Shown: positions 1 to 9,265, counted from the first letter of the stretch. The stretch is DNA of 64,000 nucleotides from CAVTHW01 sp963734625 (GCA_963734625.1 CAVTHW010000010.1:8227-72226); one strand, 5' to 3'. Notes: generated from the sequence alone by a model not told the origin. Program-made: numbers and translations.

Positions 1-176
1 CTCTCGATGAGGATGCGCAGCAGCATCGCGTCCTCGGCCGTGGTACACATTTCAGTCCACGGAAACTTCTCCAGAAATGCTTTGCGGAACTCGTCGCTGG
101 TGTTGGCCGGCCCCTGGGCTGAGACGCCGGCCAGAGGAACGGCAATGCTTGCGCTGAGGAGGTCTCGTCTTCGCAT
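1..176 (-). CDS. Tat-exported protein, N-terminal fragment cut by window edge
   Basis: An open frame starts at the ATG whose complement lies at 174-176 and runs off the left edge. The N-terminus begins MRRRDLLSASIAVPLAG, a twin-arginine type signal (RRRDLL followed by a short hydrophobic stretch and an AQG cleavage-like site). About 58 residues are visible, including a Cys (EMCTTAEDAM). Too little remains to name the family. It lies 61 bp downstream of the SDR gene and on the same strand. Confidence 0.6.
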   Translation of the reverse strand, partial: MRRRDLLSASIAVPLAGVSAQGPANTSDEFRKAFLEKFPWTEMCTTAEDAMLLRILIE

Positions 177-237
177 GGCTGGTAATTATAGACCGCCGGC
201 GTGCAAAGGAGCAAGGTCAGGCCGCAGGGACTTCCGT

Positions 238-1018
238 TCAGTCCATCACCAGCCCGCCGTTCACATGCAGCGTGGCCCCGGTGACATAGGCGGCGGCGTT
301 CGACGCCAGGAAGACGATGGAGGCTGCAATCTCCTCGGGCGCGCCGAAGCGGCGCAAGGGTGTCTGTGACATCCATTCCGCTTCCCGTCCGGCGCTGCGC
401 TCAAGCAGCAGATCGGTCATAATTCGGCCCGGCGCCACCATATTCACCGTAATCCCCGCCTCCCCCACCTCCTTCGCCAGGGAGAAGGTCAGTCCGAGCA
501 GCCCCGCCTTCGCCGCTACATAGTGCGCGTGGTTCTTCGACCCCGTGTAGACCGCCTGGCTGGAGACGTTTACTGATGCGTCCCCACTTTCGGCTCCGCA
601 TCATCGGAATGCAGGCCCGCGCCGTGCGGAACGCGGCGGTCAGGTTCAGGGACAGCGCTCTGTCCCAGACTTCGTCAGTCATGGTCTCGACCGGTCCGTC
701 GGTCATTTCCCCGGCGTTGTTCACCAGGATATCGATCGGCCCCAGCGCCTCGGCCGCCGAGCTGATAAGCCGTGCGGCGGCATCCCCGTCGCGTAGGTCC
801 GCCTGAACCGCCAGAGCTTCTCCCCCCGCGGCGCAAATCTCCTCGACAACCTCCGCGGCCTGGGACTGATGCGAGCAGTAATTCACGGCAATTTTCGCGC
901 CGTGCGCCGCCAGCGCCAGGCTGACCGCCCGCCCGATGCCCCGCGACCCACCCGTCACCAAGGCCACCCGGCCCGTCAAATCCAGATCCACGGCGTATCG
1001 CTGTTTCTTTTCGGTCAT
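238..1018 (-). CDS. SDR-family 3-oxoacyl-ACP reductase-like oxidoreductase, frameshifted
   Basis: Short-chain dehydrogenase, probably an NAD(P)H-dependent ketoreductase of the FabG type, cytoplasmic. The first frame (start ATG at 1018, GAGGGG ribosome site about 8 nt upstream) carries the Rossmann motif TGGSRGIG and NNAG. The reading then shifts at about base 574: one extra base separates GRI from VNVSSQAVYTG. The second frame carries the catalytic Ser and the YVAAK motif and ends with VTGATLHVNGGLVMD, the normal SDR C-terminus. Together the frames make about 260 residues, a usual length. The start overlaps the stop of the yggU-like gene by ATGA, so translation is probably coupled. The exact substrate cannot be told. 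Confidence 0.85.
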
Positions 1019-1314
1019 AATATATCCCCTCTGCTCCCTCGAATCAGGATGTGTTTGGATGGGGAGGTCTCGCCCCGCACCACCTGAATCTGCTGGCGGC
1101 CGATCCCCAGTTCCGCGGCGAGCAGAGCGCAAAGCTCCGCATTGGCCTTGCCTCTTTCGGGAGGGGCCTGGACCCTGACTTTCAGCGTGCCGTCGGCCAT
1201 AAAGCCCGCCAGTTCGCTGCGCTTCGATTTAGGCGCGACTTTCACCTTGAGCCGGATTTCTCCCTTCCGGGCCAGCTCCTGCTTCAGTTCGGCCAAAGTC
1301 ACGCGTCCGGTCAC
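1015..1314 (-). CDS. DUF167 / YggU family protein
   Basis: A 99-residue cytoplasmic protein of the small DUF167/YggU alpha-beta family, whose function is not established. Diagnostic stretches are RLKVKVAPKSKRSE near the N-terminus and the central GKANAELCALLAAELG, followed by VVRGETSPSKHILI. The start is GTG, overlapping the TGA of the upstream membrane protein as GTGA. Its own stop overlaps the SDR start as ATGA. The three genes therefore look like one translationally coupled operon. Confidence 0.85.
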   Translation of the reverse strand: MTGRVTLAELKQELARKGEIRLKVKVAPKSKRSELAGFMADGTLKVRVQAPPERGKANAELCALLAAELGIGRQQIQVVRGETSPSKHILIRGSRGDIL

Positions 1315-1796
1315 TCAAAGGCGATCTGGGCGATCACCAGTTGGGGCAAAGCCTGGTTCCAGCTTCCGGGAAGATTGTCGAAGGCCAGGCGGAAACTCTT
1401 CGTCTCGCCGGGACCGAGCCCTCCCAGCCGGGCCGGCAGGATTGCTAACTGCTCCCGGAGCACCACCTGCCCGAAAGGGTCCTGGAAGACGCAAGTGACG
1501 TAGATGTCTTTGAGCTTGCGGTCGCCGCCGTTGGTGATCTTGCCCACGATCTCCACCAGCCTCTGATCGAGGTAGGCTTCCGCGGCCTTCATATCGACCT
1601 CGCTCAGCTTGAGGTTGCTCACGTAGGCCTTGGCCTCCGGGGTGAGCACCGCCTTGGTCGTGACCACGCGGCGCGATTGCTGATCGAGATACCAGAAGCC
1701 GGCCCCGCCCAGCACCACCAGGATCAGAAGGATGAAGACCAGGGGCGGGACTTTCCGCTCCGGTTTCCGGGACAAACTGCCAAATTCCGCCGTCAT
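1311..1796 (-). CDS. Membrane-anchored protein of unknown function (DUF2393-like)
   Basis: 161 residues with a short cytoplasmic N-terminus, one transmembrane segment at about residues 18-36 (VPPLVFILLILVVLGGAGFW) and an extracytoplasmic domain rich in beta-strand patterns (KLKDIYVTCVFQDPFGQVV, LGPGETKSFRLAFDNLP). That pattern resembles FxLYD/DUF2393-type domains found beside transporters and sensors. The chosen ATG touches an AGGAG directly, which is too close for a normal ribosome site, so the true start may be a TTG a few codons later. It is first gene of the coupled set with yggU and the SDR gene. Function unknown. Confidence 0.65.
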   Translation of the reverse strand: MTAEFGSLSRKPERKVPPLVFILLILVVLGGAGFWYLDQQSRRVVTTKAVLTPEAKAYVSNLKLSEVDMKAAEAYLDQRLVEIVGKITNGGDRKLKDIYVTCVFQDPFGQVVLREQLAILPARLGGLGPGETKSFRLAFDNLPGSWNQALPQLVIAQIAFE

Positions 1797-1808
1797 CTCC
1801 TCTACAAT

Positions 1809-2234
1809 ATGACATGGATGAAGAGCTACCGGAAAGAACTTTGGTTTGAGATACCCAGCCGCAGGGGTTTTGTGAACATCACCCCGGAGGTCAGGGCCTG
1901 CCTGGCTGAGAGCGGCGTCCAGGAGGGACTCGTGCTGGTGAACGCCATGCACATTACCGCCTCGGTTTTCATCAACGACGACGAGTCCGGCCTGCACCAC
2001 GATATGGACCAGTGGCTCGAGAAGCTGGCCCCCCACGAGCCGACCTCACAGTACCGGCACAACAACGGCGAAGACAACGCCGACGCCCATCTGAAGCGCA
2101 GCGTCATGGGCCGCGAAGTAGTCGTGGCCATCACCAGGGGCAAGCTCGATTTCGGCCCCTGGGAGCAGATCTTCTACGGCGAATTCGACGGGCGGCGCCG
2201 CAAACGTGTGCTGGTTAAGATTATCGGCGAGTAG
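1809..2234 (+). CDS. yjbQ: YjbQ / UPF0047 family protein
   Basis: 141 residues of the YjbQ family; some members have been reported to have secondary thiamine-phosphate synthase activity, but the physiological role is unsettled. The family signature is visible: FVNITPEV near residue 17, the metal-site-like HHDMDQWLEKLAP and HNNGEDNADAHLKRSVMG stretches, then TRGKLDFGPWEQIFYGEFDG. The start may be the ATG at 1809 or the in-frame ATG at 1818. It is divergent from the DUF2393-like gene with only 12 bp between starts, so the two promoters must lie inside the neighbouring coding sequence or overlap. Confidence 0.85.
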   Translation: MTWMKSYRKELWFEIPSRRGFVNITPEVRACLAESGVQEGLVLVNAMHITASVFINDDESGLHHDMDQWLEKLAPHEPTSQYRHNNGEDNADAHLKRSVMGREVVVAITRGKLDFGPWEQIFYGEFDGRRRKRVLVKIIGE

Positions 2235-2236
2235 GC

Positions 2237-2710
2237 TCAGGCCGCGTGGAACCTTAGGTCGGCCTGCGATCTTCTTTGGGCCCGGAGTCGGAACACCAGC
2301 GCTCCAGCCATCACGAACAACCCACCCACGCAGAAGATGACAAGATCGTTTTGCACGTAGGGGTAAGGTTTTATCAGGAGCCCGTAGAAGCCCCAGGGCG
2401 GGATATACATCCCATTCGGACCATACGGATAAGGCCAGTTTTGGACCCACTCCAAGATCACGACAGTCCCAAGCCCCCAGGACACAGCCCACCACTCCAA
2501 CACCCCCGAAAAAGCGAGCCGGATCATCCGACCCCGGGCGCTGCACAGGTCTCGCCAAACATGGGAAGCCGCGGTTCGCAGCACGCTGGACCAGAACCAG
2601 CAGGCCCCTCGGCCGGACCCTTCTTCCAGCAGGTCGCCCACCGTGGAAGTGGCGCGGTCGGGTGTGGTTACCAGCGTGAGAATCCACTCGGCGGCGGTTT
2701 CTTTAGGCAT
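2237..2710 (-). CDS. Small membrane protein paired with PadR regulator
   Basis: 157 residues. The N-terminal 25 residues (EWILTLVTTPDRATSTVGDLLEE) resemble the permease-prefix region often found next to PadR regulators in Acidobacteriota. There are two hydrophobic segments, at about residues 72-92 and 122-142, separated by a Tyr/Pro-rich loop (PYPYGPNGMYIPPWGFYG). It overlaps the end of the padR gene by 8 nt, so the two are co-transcribed and probably coupled. No enzymatic motif is seen; a PadR-controlled membrane protein is the most that can be said. Confidence 0.7.
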   Translation of the reverse strand: MPKETAAEWILTLVTTPDRATSTVGDLLEEGSGRGACWFWSSVLRTAASHVWRDLCSARGRMIRLAFSGVLEWWAVSWGLGTVVILEWVQNWPYPYGPNGMYIPPWGFYGLLIKPYPYVQNDLVIFCVGGLFVMAGALVFRLRAQRRSQADLRFHAA

Positions 2711-3038
2711 GGGCCACCCCAGGAAGTTTCAGCCCCTTTAGCAGGCGCTGGTAGGCGCGCTGTGCGCAGGCAACAGCCTCCAAACCTCCAGGCGTAACTG
2801 CAAAGAAGCGCTTGGCGCGTCCACCGCGCAACGGAGTGGGATCCCCCAGCCGGGATGTGACCAGGCCCTTGTCTTCCAGACGGTCAAGGGTCGTATAAAG
2901 GGCGCTGGGAGCGGCTTCCCGGCCAGTGCAGGCTGCGATCTCCGCGCGGATAGACACGCCGTAAGCATGTTCCCCCAAACGCAGAATTGCCAGCAGCACG
3001 AGCTGTTCGAATTCCCCGAGCGAACCCGTGGCCGGCAT
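2703..3038 (-). CDS. PadR-family transcriptional regulator
   Basis: 111 residues forming a winged-helix PadR domain. The match runs GEFEQLVLLAILRLGEHAYGVSIRAEI, then SALYTTLDRLEDKGLV (recognition helix and wing start) and KRFFAVTPGGLEAV. It lacks the C-terminal dimerisation domain of long PadR proteins, as in the PadR-s2 subgroup. In this phylum such small regulators usually control the adjacent membrane protein, here the overlapping downstream gene. Confidence 0.9.
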   Translation of the reverse strand: MPATGSLGEFEQLVLLAILRLGEHAYGVSIRAEIAACTGREAAPSALYTTLDRLEDKGLVTSRLGDPTPLRGGRAKRFFAVTPGGLEAVACAQRAYQRLLKGLKLPGVAHA

Positions 3039-3087
3039 TTCAGCTACATTGTAGATGAAAGCCGCCGGAAATTCAAGACTTTTTAGA

Positions 3088-3456
3088 TCATCGGAGAGTA
3101 GGCGCTCGCCAAACCGTGCTGTGGTCTTTCCAGTTCCACCACTTCAGCAGCTCGGGATCAGGCTTTGACTCCGATGCGAAATAGACAGCGCATCGAAATA
3201 CGTAGAGAACGCACCGATCCACGCGGTGGCCTACTTCCCGGCAGAGTTCGGCATAAAGGGACTCGGGGTTTCGACCTCTGAGTTCCGCCACATCCCGGAC
3301 CCCGAGTAGACAAAGATCGGCGGCTATCGAAGGTCCAACCCCGGGGATCTTCGACAGCTCGGCGATCGCGGATCCCGACGCCGACCGCCGTCTCACTTCC
3401 CATGCCTCGACGCTTTCGACAGCAGGCGTCTTGACGCGACGTTTTCTGGGTGCCAT
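3088..3456 (-). CDS. Helix-hairpin-helix protein, Cdd1 / pathogenicity-locus family
   Basis: 122 residues. The N-terminus is basic (MAPRKRRVKTP). A helix-hairpin-helix follows (LSKIPGVGPSIAADLCLLGV, residues about 34-53), then a second helical unit (AELRGRNPESLYAELCREVGHRVDRCVLYVFRCAVYFAS) and the ending LLKWWNWKD. This is the architecture of the Cdd1 'pathogenicity locus' family, a predicted DNA-binding fold with no defined role. It is a single gene; the repeat cluster at 3475-3596 begins 18 bp upstream of its start. Confidence 0.8.
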   Translation of the reverse strand: MAPRKRRVKTPAVESVEAWEVRRRSASGSAIAELSKIPGVGPSIAADLCLLGVRDVAELRGRNPESLYAELCREVGHRVDRCVLYVFRCAVYFASESKPDPELLKWWNWKDHSTVWRAPTLR

Positions 3457-3474
3457 GGCGTGGATCCTCCTTCT

Positions 3475-3596
3475 TAAAACGGGTCAGCCTGAACTGAGCG
3501 ATTTGTTTGAGGTAAAACGGGTCAGCCTGAACTGAGCGATTTGTTTGAGAGCCTCAAGCGGCAGATCCGGAAAAATCGCTCAGTTCAGGCTGACCC
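3475..3596. repeat. Two 37-bp direct repeats plus an inverted copy
   Basis: A 37-bp unit occurs twice head to tail at 3475-3511 and 3513-3549 without mismatch. Its central 24 bases (3481-3504) reappear perfectly inverted at 3573-3596. The arrangement looks like the ends of an insertion sequence left after excision or nested insertion, or a miniature element, since no transposase gene lies between them. It occupies most of the gap between the Cdd1-like gene and cvpA. Confidence 0.8.
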
Positions 3597-3607
3597 CTGC
3601 TAAGCGG

Positions 3608-4156
3608 CTATATTTTGCGCTGTTTGCCGGCCGCTTCGGCCCAGGTCTTCCTGATCTTCTCGTAGCTGTCGCGGACGGCGTCCTTCACCTGGCGCGGGGC
3701 GAGTTGGGCACAGAGGCGGGCGGCGTCGATCACGTACGGGGCCAGGCGGGACTGAACCACGGAACTGGGCGGCGGTTGGCGCGAGAACGCCATCAGGGCC
3801 AGCACCAGCGCAATCGCAAACACCAGACCGCGCAGCAGGCCAAACACGGCTCCCAGGAGCCGGTCGAGCCACGATAAGCCCACCCACTTCAGCATGACGC
3901 TGAGGAGTTTGCCCAAAAGCGCGCCCAGAATAAGCACGCCGAACAGAACCAGCAGGAAGCCCAGGAAATTGGCGATGCCTTGATGGCTTACGTAGGGGAC
4001 CAGGAAGACCCCGGCCGTGCCGCCGAACCAGAGACCGCACAGCAGGCCCAGGATCGCTGCCGCCGTCCCGACCACAAGCCTGGCCGAACCTTTGACAAAC
4101 CCGCCCACGACGGACAGGCCCAGGATCGCCACCAGGGCAATGTCGAGCCAGTTCAA
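3608..4156 (-). CDS. cvpA: CvpA family membrane protein
   Basis: 182 residues with four hydrophobic segments, as in CvpA (colicin V production) proteins: MNWLDIALVAILGLSVVGGFVKG at the N-terminus, a second near 28-52, FLGFLLVLFGVLILGALLG near 63-82, and a fourth near 103-125 (GLLRGLVFAIALVLALMAF). The RLLGAVFGLLRG motif before the last segment is typical. The protein is an inner-membrane protein of uncertain role. Its start overlaps the stop of purC by ATGA, so it is coupled to purine biosynthesis as in the classical cvpA-purF association. Confidence 0.9.
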   Translation of the reverse strand: MNWLDIALVAILGLSVVGGFVKGSARLVVGTAAAILGLLCGLWFGGTAGVFLVPYVSHQGIANFLGFLLVLFGVLILGALLGKLLSVMLKWVGLSWLDRLLGAVFGLLRGLVFAIALVLALMAFSRQPPPSSVVQSRLAPYVIDAARLCAQLAPRQVKDAVRDSYEKIRKTWAEAAGKQRKI

Positions 4157-5056
4157 AGCGTCCTTCCCGTCAAGGCCTCGTAGGCCTGCGTATACTTCTC
4201 GGCGGTTCGCCGCGCGACGTCAGGCGGCAGCCCCGGAGCCGGCGGCTGTTTGTTCCAGCTAATCGATTCCAGGTAATCGCGCACGTACTGCTTATCGTAG
4301 GACGGCTGGGGGCCGCCCGGCCGGTAAGTTTCCAAAGGCCAGAAGCGCGAAGAGTCCGGCGTAAGCACCTCGTCGGCCAGGATCAACTGATCGCCGTCGA
4401 GGCCGAACTCGAACTTCGTGTCGGCGATGATCACGCCCCGCGTCTCGGCGTATGACGCCGCCTTGTGATAGATCGCCAGGGTCACGCCCGCGCAGCCTGT
4501 TGGCCAGATCGGCTCCCAGCATGCCCACTACCTTCTCGAAGGGGATATTCTCGTCGTGGCCCGTTTGAGCCTTGGTGGAAGGCGTAAAGATCGGCTCCGG
4601 GAGCCGGTCGCTTTCCTTCAAGCCGGGCGGCAGGGAGATGCCGCAGACGCGGCCGGTTTCGCGATACTCGTTCCAGCCCGATCCGGCCAGGTAGCCGCGC
4701 ACGACGCACTCGACATCCATCATCTTCGCCCGCTTCACCAGCATCGACCGTCCTTCAAGCTGGCCGCGGTATGCCCTCAGCGCCTCCGGGTACTCATCCA
4801 CATTGGCGGCAATGAAGTGCGTCGGCGTGACGTCCCGCAGAAAATCGAACCAGAAGACGGAGAGCTGGGTCAGAATGCGGCCCTTGCCGGGAATGCCGGT
4901 GGCCAGAATGTAATCGAACGCGGAGATGCGGTCGCTGGCGACAATCAGCAGTTTGTCGCCAAGCGCGTAAACGTCGCGCACCTTGCCGCGGGCGAGCAGC
5001 GTCACGCCCGGCAGTTCGGTCTGGAGAAGGACGGCGGATTCTGTCTTGTCTGGCAT
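4153..5056 (-). CDS. purC: Phosphoribosylaminoimidazole-succinocarboxamide synthase (SAICAR synthase), frameshifted
   Basis: Catalyses ATP-dependent ligation of aspartate to CAIR in de novo purine synthesis. The first frame has the family motifs GKVRDVYALGDKLLIVASDRISAFDYIL, KRAKMMDVECVVRGYLAGSGW and TGHDENI. The second frame gives IADTKFEFGLDGDQLILADEVLTPDSSRFWP and the C-terminus SWNKQPPAPGLPPDV. The switch is near base 4487, inside a GC-rich run, where one base is missing or two are extra. Joined length is about 300 residues, normal for the eukaryote-like long PurC form. Because purC is essential in most free-living bacteria, a sequencing indel is the likely cause. Confidence 0.9.
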
Positions 5057-5059
5057 AGC

Positions 5060-5512
5060 TCAAATGGGGATTCGCACTGCTTTGGCGTCGATCCTGGCGC
5101 CCAGGCTGTCCAGCGCTTTGCGGGAGAGCCGCTGCTGGATGTCCTCAAGCAGATCATTCTCCTCGCGGCGGATGTGGGCGCGCAGCAGCGCCGCGAACTC
5201 GCCCAGCAAGGCCGCGTCCGGGGCGGTTCGTAATCGCTCCACGATCTTTTCGATCTGGCGGTGCTCCGCGACCAGCTCATGCACGATCGGGTATTCTCCC
5301 AACTCCTGCGCTATGGCGGGGAAGACCTCTTCCTCTTCGACGGCGAAATGGTTGGCCAGTTCGGCGTCGTAACGATCCACGGCCCGGCCCGCGAGACGGC
5401 TCACGGTTTCCGGGGACGGACTATCCTGCAAGGACCGTTCCGTCAGGACGCACAGGGCCAGCCCGTGTTGATGCTGTTCGGAGAGCGGCACGAGCGCACG
5501 GTCGCGAAGCAT
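5060..5512 (-). CDS. Hemerythrin HHE-domain protein
   Basis: 150 residues forming an HHE cation-binding four-helix bundle: SEQHQHGLAL (first His pair), ELANHFAVEEEEVFPAI (H-x3-E-x-E), VHELVAEHRQIEKIV, and LLRAHIRREENDLL (H-x4-E). These are the expected di-iron ligands. The frame is open far upstream, but the ATG at 5512 directly precedes the conserved region and is taken as start. It ends 3 bp before purC and is probably co-transcribed with it. Likely role: oxygen, NO or iron handling; not resolvable from sequence. Confidence 0.85.
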   Translation of the reverse strand: MLRDRALVPLSEQHQHGLALCVLTERSLQDSPSPETVSRLAGRAVDRYDAELANHFAVEEEEVFPAIAQELGEYPIVHELVAEHRQIEKIVERLRTAPDAALLGEFAALLRAHIRREENDLLEDIQQRLSRKALDSLGARIDAKAVRIPI

Positions 5513-5581
5513 GTTTCTACTGGTACCACATCTCTCGGCGAATTGGAAAGATCCGCTGAAAAGATATACTGGGTGTTTCGC

Positions 5582-6995
5582 GTGAAGCTCTCGATTCTGA
5601 TCCCGGTCTACAACGAGCGCACGGTCGTCGAGCGCAGCCTGGCGCACGTGCTGGCGGCGCCTCTGCCGGAGATGATGGAGCGGGAGCTGATCATCGTGGA
5701 CGACTGCTCCACCGACGGCACCGGGGAGATCCTCGAGCGCGCTGGCCGCCGCCGAGCCGTCGATCCGTCTGTTGCGCCACGCCGTGAACCAGGGCAAGGG
5801 CGCCGCGATTCGCACCGCCATCCAGCACGCCTCGGGCGACTTCTCGATCGTTCAGGACGCCGACCTCGAATACGATCCGGCGGAGTACCCGCGCCTGCTT
5901 CGGCCGCTGCTCGACGGTCACGCCGACGCCGTGTTCGGTTCCCGCTATCTGGCGGGCGAACAGCGGCGCGTGCTGCCGTTCCGGCATTCGATGATCAACA
6001 AGTCCTGACGCTGGTCTCCAACCTGTTCTGCAACCTCAATCTGACGGACATGGAGACCTGCTACAAGGTCTTCCGCACCGACCTGCTGAAGAGCGTCCCC
6101 ATCCGCTCCGACCGGTTCGGCTTCGAGCCCGAAATCGTGATGAAAGCCGCCAAGCGGAACTTCCGGATCTACGAAGTCCCCATCAGCTACCATGGCCGGA
6201 CCTACGAGGAAGGCAAGAAGATCGGATGGAAGGACGGCGTCAAGGCCCTGGCGGTGATCTTCCATTTCTGGCTGATCGACGACCTGTACTCGGAACCCTA
6301 TGGCCGCGGGCTTCTGAACAACCTGACCGGAACGCCGCAGTACCTGAGCTGGACCGCCCGTGTGCTCAGGCCTTATGTGGGCGACGCCGTGCTCGAGATC
6401 GGCGCGGGGATCGGGAACATCACCGCGCGGCTGATGGGGAAGCGGCTGCAGTACGTCGCGGCCGAGAAGGACCCGATCTACCTGCACGCGCTGCGCAACC
6501 GGTTTCTGCGGACTCCGAACGTCGCGGTGCGAAAGCTCGACCCGGCGGATGCGGCGGATTACCGGGACCTGGAAGGCGTCTTCGACACGGCGCTGTGCTT
6601 GAACGTGCTCGAGTACCTGGACGACCCCGCCGCCGCCGTGGCCGCTCTGCTACGCGGCGTTGAAGCCGGGGGGCAGGCTGCTGGTCCTGGTTCCGCAGGG
6701 CCCCGGCTTGTATGCCAGCATCGACCGCACGCTGGGGCATAAGCGCCGCTTCCGCGAATCCGAGCTGCGGGGGATCCTGGAGGGCGCGGGCTTCCAGGTG
6801 GAGCGGGTTCACCAGTTGAACAAGGCCGGGGCGCCGGCCTGGTGGATATCGGGCAAGTTGCTGGGGCGGCGTTACATCAGCAAGATCACGCTGAAGCTGT
6901 TCGACAAGACGGTCTGGTTCTGGCGGCGAGTGGACGGACTGCTTCCGTGGCGCGGCCTGTCGCTGGTTGCGGTGGCGAGAAAGGCGGGCGCATGA
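5582..6995 (+). CDS. Bifunctional glycosyltransferase 2 / SAM methyltransferase, three frameshifts
   Basis: Starts at GTG 5582. The N-terminal GT-A domain shows KLSILIPVYNERTVV, DDCSTDGTGEIL, QDADLEYDPAEYP (the DxD site) and GSRYL; the later part has GFEPEIVMKAAKRNFRIYEVPISYHGRTYEEGKKI, typical of dolichyl-phosphate-mannose-synthase-like enzymes. A class I methyltransferase follows: LEIGAGIGNITARLMG, and LKPGGRLLVLVPQG. Reading needs three single-base corrections: an extra base at about 5741, a missing base at about 6003 and a missing base at about 6659. Its stop overlaps the epimerase start by ATGA. Fused GT2-methyltransferases of this type act in cell-surface glycan or glycolipid synthesis. 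Confidence 0.85.
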
Positions 6996-7927
6996 GCAGG
7001 TACGTGGTAACCGGCGGAGCGGGTTTTATCGGGTCCGCGCTGGTCAGAGGGCTGCTGCGGACGGGGGCGGGACAGGTGGCGGTGATCGACAATCTGCTCA
7101 CCGGTCACGCCGAGAACCTGGACGAGGTAAGATCGCAAATCGATTTTCAGCTTGCCGATATCCGCAGCTACGAGCAGATCGCCGGCCCGATCCGCGGGGC
7201 GGACGTGGTCTTCCACCTGGCCGCGATTCCCTCGGTGCCGCGTTCCATTGCCGACCCCGTGCCGTCGCACGAGGTCAACATTGGGGGCACGTTCAACGTC
7301 CTGCGCGCGGCGGTCGAAGGTGGAGTTCGGCGCGTGGTGTATGCGGCCTCCTCCTCGGCCTACGGCGGCAGCGACGTGCTGCCCAAAGTGGAGACCATGA
7401 CGCCCGAGCCGAAGTCCCCCTACGCGGTGCAGAAGCTGGCGGGAGAGTACTATGCCCAGGTCTTTCATTCCTGTTTCGGCCTGGAAACAGTCTCGCTGCG
7501 GTTTTTCAACGTCTATGGGCCGAGGCAGGATCCCGGCAGCCCGTATTCCGGGGTGATCTCGGTATTCGCCAAGTCGCTGCTGGCGAAGACCCAGCCGACG
7601 ATTTACGGCGACGGCGAACAGTCGCGCGATTTTACGTTTGTCGAGGATGTCGTCGACCTGACCCTGAAGGCCGCCCGGGCCGAGGGGGTGGCGGGGCGTC
7701 TCTACAACGCCGGCAACGGCGGGCGATACACCTTGAATCAAGTCTGGAAAGTGATGCAAGGGATTGAAGGGGTTGAGATTCCAGCGCTTTACGGGCCGGC
7801 CCGCGCCGGGGATGTGCGCCACTCCCAGGCCGATACCACGGCCGCCGCGCGCGACCTGACCCTCCAGCCGCGCTTCAGCCTGGAAGAGGGCCTCCGCCGC
7901 ACGCTGGAATGGCTCCGGCAATGCTAA
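6992..7927 (+). CDS. NAD-dependent sugar-nucleotide epimerase/dehydratase (extended SDR)
   Basis: 311 residues. TGGAGFIGSALV is the NAD-binding motif, with HLAAIPSVPRSIADP, the catalytic Ser in AASSSAYGG, and Y-A-V-Q-K as the YxxxK pair. The substrate-side motifs RFFNVYGPRQDP and YGDGEQSRDFTFVEDVV are those of UDP-glucose 4-epimerases and related enzymes. It is translationally coupled to the upstream glycosyltransferase-methyltransferase and so supplies or modifies its sugar donor. The exact epimer or dehydratase activity is not decidable. Confidence 0.9.
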   Translation: MSRYVVTGGAGFIGSALVRGLLRTGAGQVAVIDNLLTGHAENLDEVRSQIDFQLADIRSYEQIAGPIRGADVVFHLAAIPSVPRSIADPVPSHEVNIGGTFNVLRAAVEGGVRRVVYAASSSAYGGSDVLPKVETMTPEPKSPYAVQKLAGEYYAQVFHSCFGLETVSLRFFNVYGPRQDPGSPYSGVISVFAKSLLAKTQPTIYGDGEQSRDFTFVEDVVDLTLKAARAEGVAGRLYNAGNGGRYTLNQVWKVMQGIEGVEIPALYGPARAGDVRHSQADTTAAARDLTLQPRFSLEEGLRRTLEWLRQC

Positions 7928-7954
7928 AATTGAAATCTCCCCTGGGGGTTCCTT

Positions 7955-8521
<567 letters not shown>

Positions 8522-8526
8522 TCACC

Positions 8527-9207
8527 GTGCCGGGGCATTTTCGCAAGGACGCGCAGCATGTATACCGCGCCATACCCTGGCTTGACTTTGCCTGGCTGGA
8601 GCACGGGTTCGGCACCCGGCTCTCCACCGGGTGGAATCAGCAGCAGCCCATCGCCACCCTCAAACAGGTTCATTCTGACGTCTGCCTGTGGGCTGAGAGC
8701 GGCGAGGGAAGGATGGGTGAGGGCGACGCGCTGATAACTGGCGCTGTGGGCGCCAGAGTAGGCGTACGCACTGCCGACTGCGTGCCAATCCTCCTGGCAG
8801 ATACTCGGACGCGCGCCGTGGCGGCGATTCACGCTGGCTGGCGCGGTACGGTTCAACGTATTGCATCTAAGGCACTTGCTGAAATGAAGGCGAAGTTTTC
8901 GACGAGTCCGCGGGACGTTGTGGCGGCCATCGGGCCGGCCATCGGGCCGTGCTGCTACCAGGTTGGAGCGGACGTGGCTGTCCTGTTTCGGGACTGGTTT
9001 CCGGAAAGGAACGACCTGGGCGGACCCGCCCACCTGGATCTGGCCGAAGCCAACCGCCGGCAACTGATGTCGGCGGACCTGGCGGCAGAGCGGATTTGGG
9101 TCGCCGGGGTATGCACTTGTTGCTCGGGAGATGAATTCTTTTCCTGGAGGCGCGAACAGCAGAGGACTGGCCGCATGCTTAATGTGGCAGGCATCCGCCA
9201 AGAATGA
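8527..9207 (+). CDS. pgeF: Laccase-domain purine nucleoside phosphorylase / polyphenol oxidase family (YfiH)
   Basis: 226 residues of the YfiH/LACC1 family, now known to act on purine nucleosides and on UDP-MurNAc-L-Ser. The zinc-site residues are present: His in LKQVHSDVC, Cys in RTADCVPILLAD and His in AAIHAGWRG. IGPAIGPCCYQVG and the C-terminal TCCSGDEFFSWRRE are characteristic. The start is taken as GTG 8527, 6 bp after the nuoB stop, so the two are probably in one transcript. It is followed by a strong hairpin at 9210-9241. Confidence 0.88.
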   Translation: MPGHFRKDAQHVYRAIPWLDFAWLEHGFGTRLSTGWNQQQPIATLKQVHSDVCLWAESGEGRMGEGDALITGAVGARVGVRTADCVPILLADTRTRAVAAIHAGWRGTVQRIASKALAEMKAKFSTSPRDVVAAIGPAIGPCCYQVGADVAVLFRDWFPERNDLGGPAHLDLAEANRRQLMSADLAAERIWVAGVCTCCSGDEFFSWRREQQRTGRMLNVAGIRQE

Positions 9208-9209
9208 GA

Positions 9210-9241
9210 ACAGGGCGCGGATCTCGCGATCCGCGCCCTGT
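9210..9241. terminator. Bidirectional terminator hairpin between pgeF and the traR/dksA gene
   Basis: A perfect 14-bp stem (9210-9223 with 9228-9241) closes a TCGC tetraloop just after the pgeF stop. The convergent traR/dksA-like gene ends 24 bp further on, so one hairpin probably serves both. No long T-tract follows on the plus strand; the minus side has a T-rich stretch. Confidence 0.75.
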
Positions 9242-9265
9242 CATGCAAAAGCGTGACCAGGCCGG

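Noticed and set aside
3475..3549. CRISPR-like pair of 37-bp direct repeats
   Set aside because: Only two copies, separated by a single base with no spacer, and an inverted third copy nearby; no cas genes.
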